64,000 nt of DNA, taken from assembly GCA_036345935.2 (NCBI GenBank), contig JADWOT020000006.1:19008519-19072518 (forward strand), written 5' to 3'. Positions 1-11,140 of this stretch are shown here, piece after piece. A model generated the notes under the pieces. That model saw only the letters and a program-made list of their open reading frames with translations. It was not told the origin of the DNA and did not search any database. The DNA comes from Taenia hydatigena. Taxonomy: Eukaryota; Platyhelminthes; Cestoda; Cyclophyllidea; Taeniidae. Positions within the stretch are counted from its first letter, which is position 1. Each line of letters opens with the position of its first letter. A program made the position numbers and the translations under genes.

Positions 1-3000
1 TCGGCTTTAATGACACAATAAAACAACGGCGTAAAGGGCATAGCTATATCATACTCATTCTTAGCGGGTTATGTTTTGTCTTTTGTCGCCCTATTTTTAT
101 TAGGTAGCGTTTCGAATAATTATTAAAGCGTATTATCATGAGGGTTTCAACAGACTGTCAAAATATAGGGGTTTAACTGTAACATACGGAGTCCGCGTGG
201 TTGTCACAGGAGAAGTGAATGCTCTGCCACACCTCCCCTTCTCACATTTAGGCGTCATCTCCAGTATTTGTCATAGTCGCTCTTCCGCGCCGCTGCCTTG
301 TACACCATCGACGAGGCGAATGCGGTAGTCATTCAATTCTCACGAAGGCCATAAGAAATTCGGCTTCAATGTCAGTGATGCATCTAGTCGATTCCACTGA
401 ATAAGGAGTTACGTCCAACGATGGTTTTGTATCACTCATGTCAGGGCGATGCTCTTAGGCTCCTTTCATATACCCATCGGTTTTGACTTAAACATCTGCT
501 TTTACTTGCCATCTTGTTTTCATTTCGGTGGTCTCCGGCCCAGTTACCATTCGTTCAGTTAATTCTCATCCCTTCCTCTGCCTTTTTAGCTATTTTTTTT
601 TTGCGTTAAAACTTATTTAAACGAGTGTGTTTGTGCCTAATTGTGTCATGTGACCACTTCTTTCCGGCCAAGTTGGCTGCCCTCATGGAATTTTTGTTGT
701 GATTCGAACATGGATACAAAATATGTAGGTCAAAATGATCAAAATAGCATCTTGTAATGTGGTTTTTTATTGAAGTGTTTTATTGGCGCACCTGGCATTT
801 TTTCTCGTGGAGTCGTTTATGATTAGATAGGGTGCAAACATGTGTATACATTGTTGCGGCGCTACGGGCGTGGAGTGCCCGCACCTCGTGCTGATTGCAA
901 CCACATCCACGAGGAACTAAGGACATACCTCCAAGGCTCGTTCATAAGGGGAAGAGTAGTGTTTCTAAAAGTACCCGAAACCTGAACATGAGACAGGAAC
1001 CTACTTACATCATGGTTTAAAACAGTCAGTTTATTGTTGAGCCAAAAACTGACGTACGTGGTTCAAAACCTTTGCTATAAAACCGAAGAAATGGAGCAGG
1101 CACTATTTGTGGTTCCATATATATAGCAAGAAAATATAATTTTCTCAAGCTTTACCTTGTAGCTATCATGAGCGATTTTCAAGAAAGTGTCATTTAAAAT
1201 CACATTGCCTCATTCGTATTCCCTTTCGATTTTTGCATTTGAACATCCCCCTTTTTGAATCCCTGTCTGACGCAGCATTATTTTAAGCAGTGCCCAACCG
1301 TCTGATTGGCCTAATTCCTTTTGGTCGTTTTTTTTCAAACTTGGAGAGAGCGAGGCACATTACTACTCCTCACCTTCCTTTATCAGTCGATTTATTAGTC
1401 CATTTTTTATCCTTTGCTCCTTTCTCCTCATAAAGGAGAGAAGGTTTGGGAACACTTGATATCTCTTCCTTCAGTTTTCAGGAAGGACTGTTCCCTCCTT
1501 ACTCTTCCACTGCCCACTCGAGTATACATCGTTTGTTTGCTTACACATATTGCATAGCTTGTGCGCTTGCGTGCCAGGGGAATCGTCCTTTACATAGAGA
1601 CGGTGGCTATCTGTTACTTCTTAATTTCCTCTCAGCACTTTTAGAAGACTGAGACGCGGTGGATGACCCTGGTATGGTAATCAGTGAAGCATTTACCTCA
1701 GTGAGTAATACAAGGGGAAAGAATTGAGTCGCAAAGCGCACAAGTTTCATTCACTCGATACGAGCTCAAATATTCTCTCTCTTGCCCCGATTTTTTCATC
1801 TGGGTTCCGAGCCACCAATGGGCGCCATCTGCTCTTTATTAGTTTCGGAGAACTGGTTACTTTGTGGACACCTGGTTGATGCCAAAACGAAAGCCTTAAT
1901 AGCTCAAAGTGGTGCGCTGGTATTGAGCCTGATTAGCGGCGACTTGCCAATTAGTTCAGATAGCCTTTTCTTAACTGCGTTCCTGGAAAATTCACAGTAG
2001 ACATGGCCTTATGCAGCATTCAAGCTGGCATGGGATTCGCCATTGACTTGATCCACAATCTGCTCCTCGATAAGACAGCTACACTTTTCGGTTTTTGCTA
2101 ACGCTGAAGCGTCGTTTTCATCTGCAGCCTATCTTTCATCTATTGGCTTTTCAAATTTTGCAGAACACCGGGGTTCTCAAAGACACCATCTCCAGATCCT
2201 GCGAAGAGCTGGCGCTCCTCGTCTGAGAAATTAATTAACAATATTCTTCTGCCTGCTTTTAAGTGGTTTTGAAGCTTTATCGGAGGAACGGTACATCTGA
2301 TTTGCCATTTTTGGTTCGCCTAAGGTGGTCCTCGGAGAAGCACTATGAATTTTTCAGCTGGTACCTCATAACAAATGCGCATGAACCTTTTACTAATTTA
2401 ACGTAACCCACTGGTCGGCTCTTCATCTCTCCTTTTATATTTGGCGCATTTTCAGTAAAAAAAGTAAAATTGTCGAAAAAATTGTCCTAAGGTAGACAAA
2501 CTCTTTGCACAAAAAGTCTATGGATAACTTCCTGTCGCGCATTTTTTGCGAACTTGGGTTTTTCTTCTATGACTTCAATGTAAATCACATAGAAATCTCT
2601 GTCTGCTTAAAGGTATGGGGATTAGAATTCATTTGTCGAGATGACCGATGCATGTCTTGTGCAGATCTTGTTTTCACTAAAAAATAGATTCTACTTCTGA
2701 TCTGCCTTCGATTTAAGGCTGCAAATTTCACTGTGGAGTTTCGTTTTTTCTTTCTCATTTTTGTCGAAGTTCTGGTTGCCCTTCGTTTGGTCAATTGTGC
2801 CTGATTAATACATATATGAGAGGAGGTAGTCGTCAACTCGATGGATTATGACTTCCAGTTTTGTAGAATTGTCTATATCTTAGAATGCTTGATCGTTAAG
2901 CATGTTACTTCTCGTGTGAAAATAAAGTTGTTTTCCGCCTAGAATGACGAATTTTTATTATTATTCGTCTTGTTTGTTGCCTACTTTATCATTGAACTTG

Positions 3001-3788
3001 GTCCGCACTGGAAGAGAATATGATCTCTGGGTTGCCCCAATTTTCACTTTTTTCAAAGCAGAAGTGAAATTTCGCTGTGTGAATTCCTCACCATTCCCTC
3101 GCATTTTCTCAGTTTCTCTGACGTCGGTGTTGGAACTGCGGATTAAGAAGTTTTTGATTTTACAGAGAATTGAAGGTTGTTGACTTTCCTGTCTCTAAAT
3201 CCTACGGTCAACAATAGTTTATTGTTTGGAAGCTTAATTAATTGTACCTCCGTATTGTTTTAAATGGAATTTGAATCTTTGACTGAGATAGAAGGGAAAG
3301 CCAGTTTTGTATTCTCTCAAAATTGATGTGGCTTTTATGCCATCCAATTGCAGATGTTTATCATTTGAGATTCGACGGATTTCTTAGATAAACCTATTAC
3401 TAATTTTATTTCAGAAACAGGGGTTTAAGAAAGGTGAAATCGATCCTCCATTCCGGTGTTTTTCGATGCATCTTAGTCATTAAACATACAATTTTGAAAG
3501 TAGCCTTGTCACCGACGCGTGGAAGACCCGAAAAGCTTTAGAGCAGAGTCTGAAGTGTCGGAGACTAAGAATGGATTGATCCTTCCCCCGAAAAGCGTTA
3601 ATTGTTTAAAGGTACGGAAATGTGGGTTATGCAAGGCAGCTCTATTCTTGGTGGCTAGTAGCATAGGTACCGTAAGTAGGGCTCCATGCTGCAAGCGTGT
3701 AGATTTAACCCCGAGAAGTGAAGATGCCCTACTCTCCAGTACGATGCAATAAACCGTTTCGTTATTTCTATTTGTCTTCTCTTTTTAG
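1..3788. other. Upstream non-coding tract, probably intron of the PAR-1/MARK gene
   Basis: I see no convincing exon in this stretch. Open frames at 1446-1652, 1782-2000, 2505-2687 and 2944-3183 are short, match no family I recognise and have no paired splice sites. The first supported MARK exon begins at 3789 with a codon already in progress, so an upstream exon must exist. Most or all of this tract is therefore likely to be intron of that gene. I cannot exclude a short, poorly conserved spacer exon within it. Confidence 0.5.
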
Positions 3789-6700
3789 CCAAGTGACACC
3801 AGCACCGGTTCCCATGACCAGCCGACCCTCGAAGGGTCACCACAGTCTTTTGACAGGCACTAGCCTCGCCAGTGCGTCCAACTCCCACTACAATGAGCAC
3901 TCTCTCTTGACACGCGAACTGCCATCGGTCAGTGAGCAGCACACCCTGCCCTCCAGCGTTGCTCCTCGGTCAGTGTAAGTTTTGCACCCTATTTTCCATC
4001 CCTTTACTATTTCACTTTGTCCACCTTTAGTAGCTTTAGAAAGATAAATTGGATTATTTATTCCCTTTTGTCTTAAAATTACACAGTCACTGTGCCATAC
4101 TGGCCGTGTTTGTCCGCACTCTCAATAGGTTGAACTCTTAGAATTTTTTTCAAGGAGCTAAAAACAGCCCTCTGGTGCAATTCTCAAACTACATAAAACG
4201 ATAGCTTGGCGATTTGCCTATTCCTGGTCTTGCCAATTCGATGAAACTCGCGAAACGCCACATTTTTACGGTCTATCAAATGGTAGAAACTTGAGTTAAT
4301 AGGAGTGACGCCCAAAGCATCATAGCATCAATTTCTTTCGGACGGTCTGAAATCACAAAAGGTGTATTTCTCGTTTTGAAATCGGCTCATAGCGTACTTC
4401 TTACCCTGTTGGGGCTCTAAAATAGCATAGGAAAATAGAACATCAGGTTGTTTGAAAAGGTCGGCATGTGTTGAGGCGAATCCAAAAGCCTATGAGCTAG
4501 ACATTATTATTGCATTTCAAACCGTCCTAAATTCTACTGTGCAAGCCATGAAATACACGAATCTCTGCTTCGCTGCTTTATTTTAATTTGCTTTTGTTGG
4601 GATGGCAGCTGTTGTGTGGAATAATTTACGCGATAAAAGTTTTGGCTTTCTTTTGGTGGTTAAATCACTTCCACCACATTCGATTGAAACGTCTTTCATC
4701 AGCCACAATCTCACCAAACAGACATTTCTAAATTGCTTTCGTATCAGAATTCATGTCCTCAAAAGTGGTGCGCGTATCTGACTTACTGTTTGCTCTAAAA
4801 ATCCATTTGGAGTGTTAGCTTGAAAAGGTGACCGCGATATGTGTTATTGATAACCAGAATACCAAGGATAACCGATAAGAGATTTCGACGAGAGATCAGT
4901 TATTACCTCCCATCCAATCGTTTTTCCATGTACTTTTGCCTTAAAAACTGGGTCGATTGCCTTTCCTCATCCCATGGCCGCACTCCATGTCTGCTAATTT
5001 TAAACCTCCAAAACCGCTCTATTTCAGCATAAAAGGCACCGTCTCTCCGAACTTCAACCGACGCAAACTTGAATACACCTCTCTTAGGTATTCCCCTCGT
5101 GTCACAATCACACATGCCCCCAATCTCACACCCGCATTCCAACCGCCTCACATAACTAGTCCCCTCATTCCCCTCTCCCGACTGCTGTATTTTCGTTTGC
5201 TCGGCCTCGTCTGTTGCACGCCTCTCCTTCGCCATCCAACTTCCTTGCATGCCTGCCCATGTTTACAGTATGTCTTACATTCATAACGCTTTTTGTTCCA
5301 ATATGCTGACGGTGACGGCGTCTTTTTCTAATGCACCCACTCGTTTGGTGTATCCACATGAGTCAAGGACTCATTTTCATTAAATGTTGTTGTCTTTTTA
5401 CAGAGGAAAAGAATTAGCACCCTCACCCTTCCTTCGACAAAGATTCAACTACACATCGCTTAGGTAGCTACCAATTCGTGGTGTATTCCTTCCTCTCATC
5501 TCTTCTCCCCCTTCTCACTCCATCACAAAGCACTCTAATTTGCGCATAAACAGTAATGCACTTTAACACACAGCGGACATAGCTGTCATGTGTACCTACC
5601 GATTTCTCAATTCTATTTGGTATTATTTTTCTCCCTTCCATTCCGCAGAATGGGCGCCAATGTGGCAGCTCCCGGCGGTCAGCTCGTGAGCGCCGCGGGT
5701 CGGACCAACCTTGCGCTGTCTGGAACGTCCCCTACGACTCCTGGTGTCATTAGCGGTGCTGCCACCATGGCGGGTGCTGGAAACTTCTCACGTCTTACTG
5801 CCGAGCGGAGAACCATTCACACAGCTCCTCACCAACTCCCCTCTTCGTTAGACGACTACGATGCTGTTACCAGTGGTGCAAGCATTGCGGCGCGAAACGT
5901 CGGTCTCTCCGAGGTCTCTAATACTACTACCTCCGGTACGGGAGCGAATTCCGGTGGTGGAGCCGTCAACTTCTTGAAGAGTCTTACCCAGAAGATTGGC
6001 CGAAAGTGGGTGTTTCTAATCCCTTAGACGTCATTATGCTTCATTCTACAGATTCATTTCAGGTAACGATTGCTTGAAAAGTGGAATACGTGTCCCACGC
6101 GGAATGATTATTTCATTGAGTCATTCACGTCTTCAGTAAAGCCTTGCCGAATTTTCACAGTTATCTATGTCGGTTTCATGGTGCTATTCGTATTTCAGGA
6201 GAAAAATGCTATAACAAGCACAAAAAGCGTAGGCTGTAATGCTCCAGAAACTTTATACTGTGTGTAGTGCGTAAAAAAGAATCCAATTTTAGCTCAAGCG
6301 CCCCCGTTTCTGGAGTGCCAAATTGTCGTATTCTTACACTACGTCTTCTTTTATCCGTTTAGCCGTCCAGGAATGAGTCCCTCGACACCGGTGCCATCGC
6401 CACAAACAGCCATCATGACTACTTCAACAATATCCTCAAACGCCTCTGGCGGTGGCACGGAGAAGTCCGACTCAGCGAGTGGTTCGAATACAGTCGACAA
6501 CCGCCTCGCTGTCGGCTCAAGTGTTGAAGGCGGCAACGATGGAACTTTGAAACCTCGCAGTTTGCGTTTTACGTGGACCATGAAGACAACTTCCACCAAG
6601 GACCCGACAGTGATGCTTAAAGAAATTAAGAAGGTGCTAACTGAGCAAAACTGCGAGTATGAGCAGCCAGAGACCTACCTCCTTGTCTGTCGTCATGGCG

Positions 6701-6852
6701 ATCCGGAGGCGGACACGTGCGTACAATGGGAAATGGAGGTGTGTAAGCTTCCACGACTTTCCATGAATGGAGTGCGGTTCAAACGTATCTCAGGCACTGC
6801 CATTGGTTTCCGCAACATTGCTACGAGGGTGTCTGATGCACTGCAGCTGTGA
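3789..6852 (+). CDS. MARK: PAR-1/MARK serine/threonine kinase, C-terminal exons (partial, 5' end outside window)
   Basis: PAR-1/MARK kinases phosphorylate microtubule-associated proteins and control cell polarity. The C-terminal KA1 domain of the family binds acidic phospholipids and helps restrain the kinase. Four exons fit in one frame: 3789-3974, 5404-5463, 5649-6005 and 6363-6852. Each junction splits a codon after its second base, and together they encode 363 complete residues before the TGA at 6850-6852. Acceptors (tttttag, tttacag, ccgcag, gtttag) and donors (gtaagt, gtagct, gtgggt) support the joins. The first three exons are a Ser/Thr/Ala/Gly-rich spacer. The last carries [32 protein letters not shown] and FKRISGTA, diagnostic of MARK KA1. 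The protein ends DALQL, where vertebrate MARKs end in ELKL. Kinase and UBA exons lie before position 1. The family call is very secure; donor choice at 6006 is the least certain boundary. Confidence 0.93.
6547..6849 (+). other. KA1 domain coding segment of the MARK gene
   Basis: This segment encodes about 101 residues from [10 protein letters not shown] to the C-terminus and spans the full KA1 fold. Conserved landmarks are RFTW at the start, the NCEYEQ block, the [13 protein letters not shown] strand-helix region and [11 protein letters not shown]. No interruption or frameshift is visible. The single-exon layout means that the membrane-binding domain is encoded by one uninterrupted 3' exon. 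Confidence 0.95.
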
Positions 6853-7974
6853 GGAAAGGTTCATTGGTGGTCTCCTCTCTTTTTTCCGTCTTATTTTGTC
6901 CTCTTCCTCCTCCGCCTACTTATTTTGCATTTCTGCGCATCTTCCCCTTCTTTGCCACTGTTGCCACCTGATTCACGCAATAGTCATCGCGTTTTTCTAT
7001 GCACCACCATCGCCGCCCAGTTATGTAAATACAAACAAGCATACACAAACAGTTCTCTTCGCGCGCTGCCTAGTTGTTGGAAGTGTTTTGCCCTTCGCTC
7101 CCTCCCCAACTCTGGTTCGCATATCCCGGTTTCCTTGTTCCAAGTTGCCCCCTCCCTCTTTGACGAGTTTTTCGCTCCTCCTTTCTGTTCTTTGTGAAGC
7201 CTCACACGTATCCCCCAGACCAACTACTTCTTCTCGCCCACTTGGCCATTTCTTGATGTGGAGTGGCGCGATGGGTGAGTTTGCCCTCACAAAACGATAG
7301 CCCTCGCCCGTTACCTCTCAAAAATGAAACTCACATACACAAATCCACCCGCTCTTCTGCCCAACGAACCACTCGCTCGCTCACCCACCTCACACAAAAC
7401 ATTATACATAAAGGATAAACCGTCAAATGATGTTCTCGTATTTGGTGTGCCTGCTGGGACTGGAGCCTCTGAGTTACGTTGTTCGAGAACCACGGTTTCG
7501 AGTTCGTGATATAAGTACCGTTTTCGAGAACATGTTTGCGATCCTGCGTTGTTACATACACTGCCGTTAGTCACATGAAGCATACGTAGGATGAACAAAG
7601 ATCCGCGTTACCGTCGTATAAGCCGCATTTCGTTACGGTGTTAGCGAATATCCCTATCTTGTTTAGTGCCCGATCAAGCTCCTGCGTATTTTAGCACTTA
7701 ATAACCAGACCGACAGCGCGATATTTGCGATGTGGCTTACCGAGACAACCCGGCTTTGCAGCATGTCACAACAGGAAGACGGTCAGAAGAGAGGAAATAA
7801 TTCATCATATCTGATAACATAAGGGCACTTAATTACGATACCTTGAGGGGCGACGAATCATAACGCTAGTCTGTTGGCAAATTAGCGCCTTATGAAACAA
7901 GTTCCACAACGGATAGGAACAGTCAGCAACGATACGACTATTGTATGTACATTCGATTTCAAAGGTACCAAACT
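6853..7974. other. MARK 3' UTR and convergent intergenic region
   Basis: This stretch lies between the MARK stop codon and the stop codon of the convergently transcribed MRPL47 gene. The first ~450 bp are C/T-rich, typical of a 3' UTR. Open frames here (for example 6767-7300 and 7021-7290) overlap one another on both strands and resemble no family. I found no clear AATAAA polyadenylation signal for MARK, so the end of its transcript cannot be placed. Confidence 0.5.
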
Positions 7975-8739
7975 TTACTTTTTCCGTCTCCCGACCGCAA
8001 TCGTGGATGAGGTCGAACAACGCTCAAATAAGTCCTCATCTGATATCTTGAACACGCGTCGTCGTCGATCGAATTCGCTCCTAAATCTTGCATCTCTTTC
8101 GCTTTCTCGACGGTCGCGAATCTCCTTCTCGCGCTCTGCACGAAGGTAACGAAGAGTCCATGCTGACCACATTTCCTCTTCTGCGTCTGTGCTTGCTTGA
8201 GGTTCTAGATGTTCCTCGGTCAGTCGTCGAACTGGACGACCCAGTTTGTCCACACCCTCCACCTCTCGTGGACCAACCCATTCACCACGCTCTAACTCAC
8301 AGATGGCTTTGTCGCGTTCCTCAATCACTTGAAGAATATTTTCCATGCTCTCTTCAACCTATTTAAAGGTGATATAAAGCCTTGTATTTCAAAGACTAAC
8401 GATACTTTTTCAAAGCGCTCCGGGTTGGGCATACGTTCAAGACGCCGCCAGTGCTCCTCCTCCATTGTCATCAACATATTTCGCTCCTTGAGAAGAATGT
8501 ACCATAAGCGATGAAGGTCGGCGGAATTCTTACGACGCAGTTCGTCCACACGCCATGGTCTGCCGGCTTTGACGCTAATCTCTCCCCAGTTTTTGGGGTC
8601 ATCGAAAAATTCATTCAGATCAAGCAGTTTTGCTGAGAGACTGACATTTCTGCTCACACCCTTCTGGAGCAAGGAAACTCTATAGGATTGTAAACAAGTC
8701 CTATCGCACATACCCTCGATATAGCAGCTGAAGTCCCAT
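7975..8739 (-). CDS. MRPL47: Mitochondrial large-subunit ribosomal protein L47 (uL29m)
   Basis: MRPL47 is the mitochondrial counterpart of bacterial ribosomal protein L29 and sits near the exit tunnel of the mitoribosomal large subunit. Reading on the - strand, three exons join cleanly: 8739-8714, 8679-8406 and 8358-7975. They give 227 residues. The first exon supplies only eight codons plus two bases, then donor gtatgt, a 34-bp intron and acceptor ctatag. The second intron (8405-8359) has donor gtatcg and acceptor aaatag and is in phase 0. The core reads DLNEFFDDPKNWGE, GRPWRVDELRRKNSADLHRL and WYILLKERNMLMTMEEEH, the classic L47/L29 signature. The C-terminal part is rich in Arg and Glu (LRYLRAEREKEIRDRRE), as in animal L47. 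The short N-terminus (MGLQLLYRG) is compatible with a brief mitochondrial presequence. I prefer this start to the in-frame ATG at 8711, which would require reading through a good splice acceptor. Both introns are very short. Confidence 0.93.
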
Positions 8740-9104
8740 GCGTAGATGCCCCTATTGGCTAATTTGAATTATGCGCTTGATGAAATGAGAAGTATTAACG
8801 AAAGTACCATAGTAATAGCAAACTCATATTTTAAACTGATACTTTGCCAAAGGTACTTTAAAATTAAGCACACTGAAGTTACTGACATATGTGCGTTTTT
8901 TACCCACTCTGATTGAGGACCAGTTTTAACAATCATCTACAAAAGTGCTAATCACGCATTATAGTAATGGCTAATATTCAGCTTGAGAAACTTAGATATT
9001 TGCGCTTTTGGTCCTGGTTTGCTCGCTGATGTTTTTATAAACGTCGAAAGCCGTTCAACTTTCAGTTATATTAGGTAGATGGATATGAGTCTCCGCCACT
9101 ACTG

Positions 9105-9290
9105 CAACGCTTTGTTTGTTTCGACTACCGGTTTCGGTCAGGGTCACAGAGATGGCCATATTGCTCTAGCTGCGTTGGCTGGCCTCCGGCCTATGCCAGC
9201 AGCTCATTTTCCTCTGCCTGTTGAATATACATATTATACCTTATCATTCTGCCTTCTTTTGTTTTAAGGAAGCCTCGGGACGCTACAACT
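9105..9290 (-). repeat. Dispersed repeat family R, copy 1
   Basis: On the - strand this begins GTAGCGTCCCGAGGCTTCC and ends in a run containing AAACAAACAAAG. Landmarks between include AAAAGAAGGCAGAATG, GAGCTGCTGGCAT, GGAGGCCAGCC, GCAATATGGCC and CCGAAACCGGTAGT. The same ordered landmarks recur at 47486 and 48172 on the + strand, and more weakly at 9345 and 9630. The length (150-190 bp) fits a short interspersed or miniature element, but I see no polymerase III box pair, poly(A) tail or target-site duplication, so the class is undetermined. Confidence 0.8.
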
Positions 9291-9344
9291 ACAGTTTCAC
9301 CAGGTAGGCTGTCCTCTGGGTCCTTCCGGTAGTCCCAAGTAATT

Positions 9345-9493
9345 GTAATACTTTGTTTGTCCTGACTGCTGATTTCGGCCAATTGGGTGGCCACATTGTC
9401 TCAGCTGAGGTGGCTGGCCTTTGGGCCACGTCGACAGCCCTATTTCCTCCTCTCCCTTCTTTTGCCTTCAAGGAGGTCTTGGGACGCTACAGT
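9345..9493 (-). repeat. Dispersed repeat family R, copy 2
   Basis: This is a shorter, more diverged copy in the same orientation as its neighbour. It begins GTAGCGTCCCAAGACC and keeps AAGGCAAAAGAAGG, AAAGGCCAGCC, ACAATGTGGCCACC and ACAAACAAAGTATTAC. The middle section, which carries GCAGAATG in the other copies, is missing or replaced by a GGA-rich stretch. Confidence 0.75.
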
Positions 9494-9629
9494 AATACAT
9501 TCAAGTCCGTGTCGCTGAGCAAATATACGGTCAGCAAAGGCTTAGTAGTTCACGTCATCAACCACTTGGTTCAACAATGCTCCATGCATAACTATGAAAT
9601 GCATGTTTAACCTTCCTAATGGCATGAGT

Positions 9630-9783
9630 TTCGATCTATGCTGGAAATCTCTGTAATGCTCGAATTCGGTTTTTGGCCACTTACGTAGCCATATTGCCCT
9701 AGCGCGTGGGCTGGCCTCCAGATAATGCTGGCAACTCCATTCTTTCAGTCTATTAAATGCATATATTCGTCTCGAAACGCTAC
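9630..9783 (-). repeat. Dispersed repeat family R, copy 3 (decayed)
   Basis: This is the weakest of the three clustered copies. It retains GTAGCGTTTCGAGAC at its start, then TGGAGGCCAGCCCACGC, GGGCAATATGGC and a CCGAATTCGAGC segment that corresponds to the CCGAAACCGG landmark. Similarity is patchy, and the limits are approximate. Confidence 0.6.
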
Positions 9784-10164
9784 AGTCTCAGCTGTTTTGC
9801 ATTTAAGCAGTACATCATCTACCGTGTAGCAATGACTTCCAGCTATTTTAATGAATCCTGGGGTCTCTGTGTCTATACACACACTGCTTAGCACAGGTGG
9901 TCAAAAGGGATGAAGAAGGTAGCATAGTTAATCATACACATCCTCAAGCTTTTTAAGTTTGACGCCGAGCACTTTAGTCGACAAATATCTGTTAGAATTT
10001 GGGGGTCTTAAAGACCATATATACACACTCATAGGCTTACGAAGTGACAAAAGTGTTTCGCATGAAAAATTGCCCTTGTACTTAATTTTAACAATTTGTT
10101 GAAATTAGTCACTCACTAGTTTTCAGGTGTCACCTATAATTTATTCCATTTTGAGTGGAAGTGG

Positions 10165-11140
10165 ATGGCACTGAACAGCAAAGTTTGCGTTGTTGTCGGT
10201 GCAAGTGCAGGTATTGGTAGAGCTATTGCCTTGCGATTTGGACAAGAAGGAGCCAAAATAATAGTGTGTGCCAGAAGAATGCATTTGTTGGAATCTCTTA
10301 CAGAGGAAATCGGAAGCAATGCGATCGCAAAGCATTTGGACGTTACCAACCACGAAGAGGTATATTAACTTCCCTAGCTAATTTCAAAGGTCGAAAAAAC
10401 AGTCAGCAGTATTTTTGCTGATTTTGGAAGGATTGATATTCTTGTTTATGCTTCTGATATTCTTACATACTCTCTAATAACGAACAAATTGTTCGATGAT
10501 TGGCGTTCAATGATTGCCACCAACTGCCAGGTAAAAGAAGAAGACGTTTTGACTTATGTATTTGATCATCTTAAGTAGATTGTGCTGTTTATTGGCGTTA
10601 GGGTCTAGTTGATGTTGTTGGATCCGTTTTCGCCGAAATGCGAAGCAAAAATCTAACTGGCAACATCGTCGTCATTAGCTCGGATGCAGGTCGCGTGCCT
10701 TTTCCTGGTCTAGCTGTCTACTGTGGAACCAAGTTTTTTGTTGAAGGGTTTCTACGGTCCCTTCGCTTGGAGTCCAAACCCAATGAAATTGTAATCACTT
10801 CAATACAACCCGGTGACGTCGCAAGTCCGGCACAGCAGTGGACCACCGACACTGAGGTTTGAAGCTGCCTAGTTAAGAGAACAACTTTTTATAGATAGCA
10901 AGGAAAGCTTTAAGCTTTTGCGCCTATCGATAGGTGATTGAGATGCCGTCTTGACTTTTTCACATTTAGGCAGCCCAGCTTTTTTCTCCGCTTCACCGAC
11001 CTCCTGAAGAATGCCAAAAGGCATGGGAGGCAATGCTAAAACCCCAACAGGTTGCAGAGGCAGTGCTGTTTGCTGTCTCGCAGCCAAAAGGCACCGCCAT
11101 TAACGAGGTGCTTATCGAGCCAATCACAGGTCCCGTCTAA
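10165..11140 (+). CDS. Short-chain dehydrogenase/reductase, classical SDR, NADP(H)-type
   Basis: Classical SDRs use NAD(P)H to oxidise or reduce alcohols and carbonyls; this one's substrate cannot be told from sequence. Four exons (10165-10359, 10390-10530, 10602-10856, 10970-11140) join in phase 0 at every junction and encode 253 residues, the usual length. The cofactor loop is GASAGIG (residues 12-18). ARR at 36-38 after the second strand favours NADP(H). The aspartate of LDV is residue 59. The catalytic set reads N110, S139 (in VISSDAG), Y152 and K156 (YCGTK), followed by the PGD motif at 182-184. The C-terminus (NEVLIEPITG) matches bacterial-like serine/3-hydroxy acid dehydrogenases and related animal SDRs. 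Odd point: the structural NNAG motif is replaced by VYASD at residues 84-88. The start ATG is the first in frame ahead of the cofactor strand. Introns are 30, 71 and 113 bp. Confidence 0.92.

Larger units (their letters stand above)
8740..10164. other. Head-to-head intergenic region between MRPL47 and the SDR gene
   Basis: This 1.4-kb interval separates two divergently transcribed genes and should hold both promoters. Positions 9105-9790 are occupied by three - strand copies of a dispersed repeat, listed separately. The remaining parts are AT-rich and show no recognisable element. A tttcag at 10121-10126, 39 bases before the SDR start codon, could be a splice acceptor for a 5'-UTR exon or a trans-spliced leader. 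That is only a possibility. Confidence 0.6.

Noticed and set aside
3519..3752. An open frame before the first MARK exon as an extra exon
   Set aside because: It starts at GTG, is in a different frame from the next exon, and lacks a recognisable acceptor. The protein resembles no MARK spacer.
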